The translations under genes and the position numbers were made by a program. This document shows, one piece after another, positions 7,526-14,448 of a stretch of 14,448 nt of DNA (the first letter of the stretch is position 1; every line of letters starts with the position of its first letter). The stretch is from an uncultured Eubacteriales bacterium (GTDB taxonomy: Bacteria > Bacillota > Clostridia > Oscillospirales > Oscillospiraceae), in NCBI GenBank assembly GCA_902475855.1, contig CABSBF010000041.1, positions 1-14,448 of the forward strand, given 5' to 3'. The notes below the pieces were generated by a model. The model was not told where the DNA came from, did not search any database, and saw only the letters and a program-made list of their open reading frames with translations.

Positions 7526-10500
7526 ATGCGCTTTTTGCAGGAATGCCTCAGGAAGAATACGCCAGCGGGCATACAGACAGAACGCTTTCTGGAGCTATTT
7601 GCCGAAACGGAATTTGACCGCGCCGCGCTGCTGACGCAGGCGGCACAGTGCCTTGCGCCGGAGCTTTCAACCTATGCTCCGGCGCCGGAGGAGGGATGGC
7701 TCAGGACGGCGTATGCCTATTTGACAGACAGCCTGTTTCCCGATCCGGATTACCGTGCTCCCGCGGCGGAAACGCAGCAGGGGATTGCGCTGCTGCTCTC
7801 TGTGTTGGAGGCGCTGCTTGCTTGCGAGGATGCGCCCTTTGATCCGCTGACCGATTTTCTCCCCATAGATTCGGGCTTGCCAACCCATATCCCTGAGGAG
7901 TACGGGCGTTTTTGCCGCGCGGCGAAGGAACACCATTTTCTTCTGACTTTGCGCATGAGCCGGGAGCTGATGCCCTTCGATGCCGCATCACATACTATAG
8001 GTGTGCGCAATGTTGCAGTGCGCACGGCGGTGGCGGCGCATAAAGCGGGGCTGCCGGTGGATGTGCCGTTGGTTGCGTCAGCGTCTCTGTCACATGACAT
8101 CGGAAAATTTGCCTGCCGCGGCGCGGATGCTGCGCGGGTTCCATATCTGCACTATTACTATACCTGGCAGTGGCTTGCCGACCGCGATCTGGAGAAAATA
8201 GCGCACATTGCGGCGAATCATTCGACATGGGATCTGGAATTTGAAAACCTGACGATAGAATCGCTTTTGCTGATTTATGCAGACTTTCGCGTCCGCGGCA
8301 GACAGGAAAACGGCCGGGAGGTAATGCGCATCTGCACACTGGAGGAAGCCTACGGCATTATTCTATCGAAGCTCGCGGATGTCACACCGGAAAAACGCCG
8401 CCGCTATCGGCTGGTCTACAGCAAGCTGCGCGATTTTGAGCTGTTTCTGCGCGGGCGCGGCGTGCAGGACGACGGCAGTACGGTACCCCCTGTCACCTGC
8501 GATGCAGCGCTGCGCTCGCAGGAGGATGCTCTCTGCGCGCTGCGCGATCTGACCTTTGCCAATAACATCCGCCTGATGAATGCCATCAGCACGGATGCAT
8601 CCTTTGATCTGCTGCTGGAGCAAGCGCGCGGAGAGAGAGACAGCCAGCGTATTCGCACCTATCTGCGCCTGTTCGATGAGTACAATACCTATATGTCGCG
8701 CAGCAACAAGCAAAAACTGCTGAATTATTTGTATGAGCTTCTGATGTACCCAGAGGGCGATGTGCGCCGCGTTGCGGGACACATTATGGGGCAAATTCTG
8801 GCCAACAGCGGGCCGCGCTACCGCAAGATGCTGCCTGCTGCCGCACCGAAATCCGCCATGGCGCCGACGATGCTGGCACTGCTGGACGAGTCCGTTACAC
8901 TGTGGGACAGCTATGTAATGCAGTGCCTGCACCCAGATCATAAAATTGCGCACAAGCACGCGCTGCGGATCTCCAATTCATTGAAGGCAATCTGTGAGTC
9001 CCTCTTTGCAAGCTGCGAGCCGGAGCTTGCGCCGGAGCTTGCGCGGCCGCTTTTTGCCCATTTTGACGGTTTGCCGGAAACGGACTGCTTTGTCCTGTTC
9101 GATGCAATGTGCCATGTTCCTCCCTCCGCAGTTTCAAAAGAGCTTTTTTCTGCCGCAGAGGCTCCGCTTCTGCGGATGCTGCGCAGCGGTGTGGATCGCT
9201 GGCAGCTCAACGCGCTGCACTGCATTTACCATTTGCGCGAATGCGCAAGCGAGGAATTCCTGCACGACGCGGCGCAGCCCGGCTGCGAGGAGAGCACTGC
9301 CGTTGTCTATCTGCGGGAGAAGCTGTTTGGGGCGGTTCCGTCTGTGCAGCAGGATGTCTCGCTCCTCTACCTGAGCAACCTGAAAAATGCCGTGCACTGG
9401 ACCGTGAAAATCGTGCAGATTGATATGCTGTGCGACGATGTAAAGATTCATGGCGAAAATGCTTTTCATACGGCCATGCACCTTTCCAACCTCCTGTCCG
9501 TCAGTGAGCACCTGCCTGTGCGCGAGCACGCTGGAGAGGCGCTTTTGAGCATTGCCGATAATCTGACGGTCGATCAACGCAATGAAATTGCGGTTGATCT
9601 TCTGCGCGAGCTGGAAAACGGGCAGGAGCAGATCGCCCGCTTCATTCCGCCATATCTTGGGAAACTCGTGTGCAGTCTGCCGGAAAAGGAAATCCTGGAG
9701 GCAGTCGATTTTCTTGAGGCGCTTCTGCGTTCCGGCACCGTTCGTCCTGCGGGACCGGCGCTCGCCGCGCTTGGCAGTCTGATCGCCGCGCTGCCGGAAG
9801 GGGCATGCGAACTCACGGATCGCTGCCTTGGACTGCTTTTGGTCGGCGTGGCGCACTATCACGCGCCCATTCACCAGAGTGCTTTGTGCGTGTTGTGCCA
9901 GGACCTGATTGCAAATGAGACGCTCCCGTTGCGCCTGAAAAGCTATTGCTTTACGCGCATACACAAAAAACTCCTGACGCTTCTTTCCGAACCGGAGCCG
10001 GGCCGCCTCAGCTTCTTCAACCGCGCCGCCATGCTGAACCAACTCTACCGCTTTCAGGTGCATTACGCCGTTGAGCAGGGAGCATTTCAGTTTGACGCGC
10101 TGAAGCCGGTCGCCTTCTTCCCCGGCACCTTTGACCCCTTCTCCGCCGGACATAAGGCCATAGTGGAGGAGATCCGCGCCCGCGGTTTTGAAGTATATCT
10201 CGCGGTGGACGAATTCTCGTGGAGCAAGCGCACGCTCGCCAAGCTGCTGCGCCGCAAAATTGCCAGGATGTCCGTTGCCGATCAGTGGGATACCTATCTC
10301 TTCCCTGATGACGTTCCCATCAATATTGCCATGCCGGAGGATCTTGCGGCTCTGCGTGCCTGCTTCCCCGGACGGGAGGTGCGCATCGTCGCAGGAAGCG
10401 ACGTCATCCGTCATGCCTCCGCTTATCACAGCGATGCGCCGAACGGCGCGGCTGCCTTTGATCATATTATCGTCCGGCGTCCTGCCGAGGAAGAGGACGG

Positions 10501-12076
10501 ACTGCCGCCTGTTTCTGCCATGCTGCGCGGCAGTGTGATCGAGTTTTCATTGCCAGCGCAGATGGAGGACATCAGCTCGACGCGCATCCGCGATTCCATT
10601 GACAAGAATCTGGATATTTCCGCGCTGGTGGATCCGGTTGTGCAGGCGTATATCTACGAATACGGTCTGTATCTGCGATTTCCCATTCTTAAGCGTGTGC
10701 TCACACCACAGGATCTGTATTTCACCGGTGAAGGTGCAAGGGTGAGCTTATGCTCACGCCGCCTGCAGCGCCTGGTCGGCTTTGCAGGGGCGCACAGCCT
10801 GACGATAGCGGAGCTTTACGATGAACTGCACGATGTAGAGGCTTGCTCGGCTGTTCGTCGCCGCACCTCCGGCAAACTTCTGATGATCGACGAGGTGGAA
10901 GACGGCGGCGCGCAAGAGTATATGCGGATGCTTTTGAATGAACTACTGGTACGCAGCCTGACGGACGACCATACCTATGCTCTGTGCCGCTGCGCACAGA
11001 CGCAGGACACGCTTCGGGATGTGTTGCTACAACTTGGCTTTGTGCGGGTGGAGGAGGTGCCGGAACTCTATTATGTTGATATGTGCAAGCCAATGGTGCT
11101 GATCCAGGATCTGCTGCTCGGCATCAAGACGCCGCATCGTGACGCACCGGAGGTTCTAGACGCGGTTGAGCAGTCCCGCCCACGCCTGCGCACGGCGCTG
11201 ACGGCGCTGTATCCCGGCAAGCTCCTGCTATGCTTTGATGCAGAACTTCTGAATCAGGCGCTTATGCACCGTGTGCAGCAGCATGACCATGCCGGCGGCG
11301 TAAAGGAGCGCTTCCTCTGCGTCCCTTACGGAAAAATCCTCTCCGGTGAGGTTGTTCCGGGCACCATGACCAAAACGCTGCATGCAGACAAGTGCTTTGC
11401 CCCGGACGGAAGCAATTTCTCCGTGGTGGAATATCCCGGCTACAGCTCACTTCCCAATCAGGTGCGCACGCTAAAGTCCTTCCGTCGCCCGGTCATCCTT
11501 GTGGACGATCTGCTGCACAAGGGCTATCGTATCGGAAAGCTCAATCCAATCTTTGAACGTGAAGGCCTGGAGATCAACCGCATCATTGTGGGCATCCTTT
11601 CCGGGCGCGGGCGCGATCTGATGCGTGAGCAGCACCGCAAGGTGGACTGCGAGTATTTCGTTCCCAACCTGCATTACTGGGTCACGGAAAGCCTGCTGTA
11701 TCCCTTTATCGGAGGAGATTCCGTGAGCGGCCGTAAGACGCAGGGAAGAATGCTGCCGTCAATCAGCCTGATTCTGCCGTATTTTTATCCGCGGCATTTT
11801 ACTGATGCCGCCCAGCCCGCCGTGCGCGAGTTGAGCCGCACGGCCCTTACAAATGCTCTGTGCGTTTTGAGGGCGCTGGAGCGTGTGCAGCAGCGCAGCT
11901 TTAATACCGTCCTGACGCTCCGACGTCTGGGGGAAGCGGTCGAGCATCCGCGGCTGCCCGATCGCGGAAAGGCGCTGAATTACGATTTTTCCATCCCTGC
12001 TTCTGCATATCTGGAAGACGATCTGCTGACGCTGGACAGAACCCGAACCGGAGGAGGTGCGGTAAATGGAGCTTAG
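7526..12076 (+). CDS. Multidomain HD / helical-repeat / NadD-like nucleotidylyltransferase / PRTase-like fusion protein
   Basis: This is a 1516-residue soluble protein. Domains in order: an HD phosphohydrolase-like domain (about 150-300) with H156, H190-D191, H232 and D253 as probable metal ligands; a long alpha-helical stretch (about 330-850) that looks like HEAT/armadillo repeats; an NMN/pantetheine-phosphate adenylyltransferase-type domain (about 860-1050) with PGTFDPFSAGH at 866-876, a G-S-D at 957-959 and the ISSTR motif at 1016-1020; a possible GNAT-like segment (about 1060-1190); a type I phosphoribosyltransferase-like domain (about 1230-1400) with VILVDDLLHKG around D1327/D1328; and a helical tail. 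The ATG has AAGGAG 8 bases upstream; the open frame upstream runs through the terminator and is not coding. The next gene overlaps by 11 bases. Separate NadD and HD-type YqeK are neighbours in many Firmicutes, which makes the fusion suggestive. Substrates are unknown. Confidence 0.85.
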   Translation: MRFLQECLRKNTPAGIQTERFLELFAETEFDRAALLTQAAQCLAPELSTYAPAPEEGWLRTAYAYLTDSLFPDPDYRAPAAETQQGIALLLSVLEALLACEDAPFDPLTDFLPIDSGLPTHIPEEYGRFCRAAKEHHFLLTLRMSRELMPFDAASHTIGVRNVAVRTAVAAHKAGLPVDVPLVASASLSHDIGKFACRGADAARVPYLHYYYTWQWLADRDLEKIAHIAANHSTWDLEFENLTIESLLLIYADFRVRGRQENGREVMRICTLEEAYGIILSKLADVTPEKRRRYRLVYSKLRDFELFLRGRGVQDDGSTVPPVTCDAALRSQEDALCALRDLTFANNIRLMNAISTDASFDLLLEQARGERDSQRIRTYLRLFDEYNTYMSRSNKQKLLNYLYELLMYPEGDVRRVAGHIMGQILANSGPRYRKMLPAAAPKSAMAPTMLALLDESVTLWDSYVMQCLHPDHKIAHKHALRISNSLKAICESLFASCEPELAPELARPLFAHFDGLPETDCFVLFDAMCHVPPSAVSKELFSAAEAPLLRMLRSGVDRWQLNALHCIYHLRECASEEFLHDAAQPGCEESTAVVYLREKLFGAVPSVQQDVSLLYLSNLKNAVHWTVKIVQIDMLCDDVKIHGENAFHTAMHLSNLLSVSEHLPVREHAGEALLSIADNLTVDQRNEIAVDLLRELENGQEQIARFIPPYLGKLVCSLPEKEILEAVDFLEALLRSGTVRPAGPALAALGSLIAALPEGACELTDRCLGLLLVGVAHYHAPIHQSALCVLCQDLIANETLPLRLKSYCFTRIHKKLLTLLSEPEPGRLSFFNRAAMLNQLYRFQVHYAVEQGAFQFDALKPVAFFPGTFDPFSAGHKAIVEEIRARGFEVYLAVDEFSWSKRTLAKLLRRKIARMSVADQWDTYLFPDDVPINIAMPEDLAALRACFPGREVRIVAGSDVIRHASAYHSDAPNGAAAFDHIIVRRPAEEEDGLPPVSAMLRGSVIEFSLPAQMEDISSTRIRDSIDKNLDISALVDPVVQAYIYEYGLYLRFPILKRVLTPQDLYFTGEGARVSLCSRRLQRLVGFAGAHSLTIAELYDELHDVEACSAVRRRTSGKLLMIDEVEDGGAQEYMRMLLNELLVRSLTDDHTYALCRCAQTQDTLRDVLLQLGFVRVEEVPELYYVDMCKPMVLIQDLLLGIKTPHRDAPEVLDAVEQSRPRLRTALTALYPGKLLLCFDAELLNQALMHRVQQHDHAGGVKERFLCVPYGKILSGEVVPGTMTKTLHADKCFAPDGSNFSVVEYPGYSSLPNQVRTLKSFRRPVILVDDLLHKGYRIGKLNPIFEREGLEINRIIVGILSGRGRDLMREQHRKVDCEYFVPNLHYWVTESLLYPFIGGDSVSGRKTQGRMLPSISLILPYFYPRHFTDAAQPAVRELSRTALTNALCVLRALERVQQRSFNTVLTLRRLGEAVEHPRLPDRGKALNYDFSIPASAYLEDDLLTLDRTRTGGGAVNGA
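9020..9043 (+). repeat. 12-bp tandem duplication inside the fusion gene
   Basis: The 12-mer CCGGAGCTTGCG occurs twice in direct succession and encodes PELA-PELA in the helical middle region. It is in frame, so it adds one helical turn or so without breaking the gene. Polymerase slippage is the simplest origin. Confidence 0.7.
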
Positions 12077-13286
12077 ACGCTGGAGAAACTTTTGTCTGTG
12101 TGATCTTGGCGGCGGTTTTCCGCCGGATGCGGTACCGACTGCCGCGCTCTTTGCGCCGCTGGTGTTCCTTGTGCGGCGCGACCCAATGAAAAGCCGCGGC
12201 TGCTTCGGCGTGGAGAATACGGCACAGATCACGGAGCCGGAAAATGCCTGCGTGCTTTTGCCGCAGGAGTCGCCTGCGGCGCTGCCGGAGTTGGAAGCTT
12301 TCGTGCGGAAAAACGGAGCGACGGTGCTGAACACTGCTTTCGTCCGTGCATTCGACCATCTCTCCCACCCATGGAAAAGGACAGGCTTGACAGCTACGCT
12401 GGTTGGCCTTGGAGATGTGGGCGGCACGCTCCTGATTGCCCTGAAGCTGCTGGGACGTGAGTTTTCCCGGATCGCGATCTATGATCCGAATGAAGCGCTC
12501 TGCCAACGCTATGAGATGGAGCTGAATCAAGTGCTCTCACCGGATGATGCGCCCCAGCCGAAAATCGTTCTCTGCCCGCCGGAGCGGCTGTTTGACAGTG
12601 ATCTGTTTCTCTTTACCGCATCGCGTGGCGTACCGCCGGTCGGCGCAGAGGTTCGGGACGTGCGTATGGCGCAGTTCACACGCAACCGCGAGATGCTGAA
12701 TGGCTATGCCAGCCGCGCACGCGAGGAGAAATTTGGCGGCCTGTTCTGCCAGATTTCCGATCCCGTCGATCAGCTTTGTCGCGCGGTGTTTTTGCAGAGC
12801 AATCGAGATGCCACCGGTGCATTTGACGCAGCGGGGCTTCTGCCGGAGCAGATTCGCGGCTTCGGCCTCGGTGTGATGGCTGCGCGCGCAGCCTATTGTG
12901 CAAAAAAAGACAACGTGGATTTTTCTGCCGGTTGTGTATTTGGTCCGCACGGTGCAGACCTGATCGTGGCCAATCATCCGCAGAACTATGACGAGGCTCT
13001 TTCTGCACGGCTGACGCAGGAAACCGTGACGGCCAATCTGCGTGTCCGCGAGCTTGGCTTCAAGCCATACATTGCACCGGCGCTTTCCTCTGCGGCCGTA
13101 AGTCTGCTGCGCCTGTTGCGCGGAGAGACTTGCTACAGCGCTATTCCCATGGGCGGCGCCTATTTTGGCTGCCGCAGCCGTACAACCACCGCAGGGATTC
13201 TGACGGAGCGTGAAGCACTGCATCCCGCACTGTTCCGCAGAATCAAAGAAGTACAACAGCGATTGGAGCGGTTTACCTATGATTGA
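12066..13286 (+). CDS. Divergent lactate/malate dehydrogenase-like Rossmann protein
   Basis: This 406-residue protein has about 105 unrecognised N-terminal residues. An NAD-binding Rossmann unit follows: VGLGDVGG (G114, G116, G119), with D140 ending the second strand (IYDPNE), which favours NAD(H) over NADP(H). Later segments line up by eye with lactate/malate dehydrogenases: FTASRGVPPVGAEVRD with the substrate-loop AGxP-type motif; QISDPVDQL with the NPVD motif; GFGLGVMAARAAY with the GTxLDSAR motif; and FGPHGADLIV with the GEHG motif, H295 being the candidate catalytic His. In this alignment the Asp that partners the His is replaced by Met, so normal 2-hydroxyacid chemistry is doubtful. The start overlaps the fusion gene by 11 bases, with GGAGGAGG upstream. 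The role is probably a redox or nucleotide-sensing step in the same pathway. Confidence 0.7.
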   Translation: MELRRWRNFCLCDLGGGFPPDAVPTAALFAPLVFLVRRDPMKSRGCFGVENTAQITEPENACVLLPQESPAALPELEAFVRKNGATVLNTAFVRAFDHLSHPWKRTGLTATLVGLGDVGGTLLIALKLLGREFSRIAIYDPNEALCQRYEMELNQVLSPDDAPQPKIVLCPPERLFDSDLFLFTASRGVPPVGAEVRDVRMAQFTRNREMLNGYASRAREEKFGGLFCQISDPVDQLCRAVFLQSNRDATGAFDAAGLLPEQIRGFGLGVMAARAAYCAKKDNVDFSAGCVFGPHGADLIVANHPQNYDEALSARLTQETVTANLRVRELGFKPYIAPALSSAAVSLLRLLRGETCYSAIPMGGAYFGCRSRTTTAGILTEREALHPALFRRIKEVQQRLERFTYD

Positions 13287-14310
13287 TGTTGTGATGCCGA
13301 GTGGAAGCGCCCGCCTGCGTGAAACGGCGGCCTACGCCCTGGAAGGGATTCCCTTCCGCTTCGCTTCTGCCGAGGAGAGTTTGATCGGAAAACGTGTACT
13401 GTTTGCCCTGTCAACAGATGAGGGCGGTATGGATGTGGCCACTCTTACACTGCTGCGCCGCCTGCGTCGAGAGCCTCAAACAATGCAGGGAAGCTGTGCT
13501 GCTGTCCTGCTGGACGGGGCAGGGGAGAGTTACACCAAACAGCTTGCGCAGGACATCGTTCTTGCTGCTAATGGCGCGGGTTGCGCCTTTATGGGCAAGC
13601 CACTTGTGGAGGGTACCGGCTCGCTTTATAATCAGCATATTCTTGCGCAGCGGCTCGGCTTAACGCTGGAGCAGACTTACCGGATGCGTGCGCGGGAAAT
13701 CGTCCGGCGGCTGGAGACATTCCAACCGCCTCGATTTCACCGCCCGCGGCTGTTGCTGCTGCATGCTTCGGAGAGCGGACGTTCCAGCACCCTCTGGATG
13801 GGCCGCGAGGTCTGCCGTCAGTTGGCGGATGTCTGTGAAATCACAGAGATATCCCTGAAAAACGGTACGATCCACGACTGCCGGGGCTGCTCCTATCGCA
13901 CCTGCCTGCACTTTGCTGAAAACGGCGGATGCTTCTATGGCGGAACGATTTCTGAAACGGTGCTGCCGGCCATTCGAGACAGCAATGTGATGCTTTTTCT
14001 CTGTCCAAATTTCAATGATGCCGTCGGAGCCAATATCTCCGCCCTGTTCAACCGCCTGACAAGCCTGCTGCTGCAAAGTGAACTCTACGATAAGTATCTG
14101 TTCGGGATTGTTGTATCCGGCTATTCCGGTGGTGATCTGGTCGCACGCCAGTTGCTCGGAGCAATGTGTTTGAACAAGACGGCCATGCTGCCGCCACGCT
14201 TTTGCCTGTTCCGCACTGCCAATGATCTGTCGACCGCGCAAGCTGCGCCGGATGTGATACAATGTCTGCAAGAATTTGCAGATCATATTCGGCAAACCAT
14301 CTGCTTTTGA
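13279..14310 (+). CDS. Flavodoxin-fold oxidoreductase, iron-sulfur flavoprotein-like
   Basis: This 343-residue protein's C-terminal half (about 157-343) has a flavodoxin-like fold of the NADPH-dependent FMN reductase/iron-sulfur flavoprotein type. It shows a strand and phosphate-loop region LLLLHASESGRSSTLWMG, then a cysteine cluster C201, C204, C209 and C218 (CX2CX4CX8C) where ISF proteins hold a 4Fe-4S cluster, then LFLCPNFNDAVGANISALFNR, the usual FMN-contact and dimer region. The N-terminal half (about 1-155) also reads as alternating strands and helices with LFALSTDEGGMD and looks like a degenerate second flavodoxin-type unit. I chose the ATG at 13279 (GGAG 10 bases upstream, 8-base overlap with the preceding stop) over a start 23 codons earlier. 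It is the last gene of the operon and probably an electron-transfer partner; the substrate is unknown. Confidence 0.72.
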   Translation: MIDVVMPSGSARLRETAAYALEGIPFRFASAEESLIGKRVLFALSTDEGGMDVATLTLLRRLRREPQTMQGSCAAVLLDGAGESYTKQLAQDIVLAANGAGCAFMGKPLVEGTGSLYNQHILAQRLGLTLEQTYRMRAREIVRRLETFQPPRFHRPRLLLLHASESGRSSTLWMGREVCRQLADVCEITEISLKNGTIHDCRGCSYRTCLHFAENGGCFYGGTISETVLPAIRDSNVMLFLCPNFNDAVGANISALFNRLTSLLLQSELYDKYLFGIVVSGYSGGDLVARQLLGAMCLNKTAMLPPRFCLFRTANDLSTAQAAPDVIQCLQEFADHIRQTICF

Positions 14311-14349
14311 AAAAGAAGAGAAAAAAACCAAGAAAAAAGAAAATAGGGC

Positions 14350-14378
14350 TTGCAAAATTGATGAAGTTGTGTTAATAT
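14350..14378 (+). promoter_or_regulatory. Promoter of the tRNA gene
   Basis: TTGCAA (14350-14355) and TAATAT (14373-14378) are separated by exactly 17 bases in an AT-rich stretch, about 20 bases upstream of the tRNA. The 14311-14349 stretch before it is strongly purine-rich (A/G) with no clear hairpin, so no terminator for the preceding operon is visible. Confidence 0.65.
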
Positions 14379-14396
14379 ATTTGAGCAAAATGAAAT

Positions 14397-14448
14397 CCGG
14401 GTGTGGCGAAGTTTGGTATCGCGCTTGAATGGGGTTCAAGAGGCCGCT
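14397..14448 (+). tRNA. tRNA-Pro(GGG), 3' end cut by the window
   Basis: The 5' acceptor strand CCGGGTG is followed by T8-G9, a D-stem GCGA/TCGC with GG in the loop, and an anticodon stem CTTGA/TCAAG around the loop ATGGGGT, giving anticodon GGG at 14431-14433. The variable loop AGGCC and the first T-stem bases follow, then the window ends. The sequence closely matches bacterial tRNA-Pro. It reads CCC and CCU codons. Confidence 0.92.

Noticed and set aside
9134..10465. 443-codon minus-strand open frame inside the fusion gene
   Set aside because: It lies opposite the helical and nucleotidylyltransferase regions, whose motifs are clear on the plus strand. Its translation resembles no family.
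14311..14349. Possible terminator or small RNA after the flavodoxin-like gene
   Set aside because: The stretch is purine-rich with A runs, but no stem-loop could be drawn.
1..14448. CRISPR array, transposase, integrase or phage genes
   Set aside because: No regularly spaced repeats and no recognisable mobile-element proteins were seen on either strand. The tRNA at the right edge could serve as an attachment site, but no integrase or repeat supports this.

Overview
The window looks like a chromosomal segment from an anaerobic, fairly GC-rich Firmicute, probably a gut-type Clostridia/Oscillospiraceae relative. The assignment rests on an oxygen-sensitive class III ribonucleotide reductase, strong AGGAGG-type ribosome binding sites, YfhO-type membrane proteins, tightly overlapping operons and protein-level resemblance. 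It is inference, because no ribosomal marker is present.

Left third (minus strand): nrdD (anaerobic ribonucleotide reductase) is transcribed leftward from a promoter overlapped by two tandem NrdR-box-like palindromes. It is followed by a terminator-like hairpin, a metal-dependent amidohydrolase, and a Nudix (MutT-type) gene broken after 28 codons. A stable C(UUCG)G-capped hairpin sits at the extreme left edge.

Middle (plus strand, 3477-7427): a three-gene overlapping operon encodes a PdxY-type pyridoxal/pyridoxamine kinase, a large YfhO-family polytopic membrane protein (GT-C-like, cell-envelope glycosylation) and a small two-helix membrane protein. It ends at a very strong intrinsic terminator.

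Right part (plus strand, 7526-14310): a second three-gene operon with 11- and 8-bp gene overlaps is the most unusual content. Its first gene encodes a 1516-residue multidomain protein: N-terminal HD phosphohydrolase-like domain, long alpha-helical (HEAT-like) middle, NadD/CoaD-type nucleotidylyltransferase with an intact ISSTR motif, possible GNAT-like segment, and a C-terminal phosphoribosyltransferase-like domain. The second gene encodes a divergent lactate/malate-dehydrogenase-like Rossmann protein, and the third a flavodoxin-fold protein with a four-cysteine cluster like iron-sulfur flavoproteins. Together they suggest an undescribed pathway that makes, remodels or removes a nucleotide-type cofactor or dinucleotide, with two redox partners. 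The function is inferred from domains only.

The window ends in a promoter and the first two thirds of a tRNA-Pro(GGG) gene. No CRISPR array, transposase or integrase was seen. No gene-free stretch exceeds 300 bases; the longest is the 214-bp divergent region between nrdD and the kinase gene.
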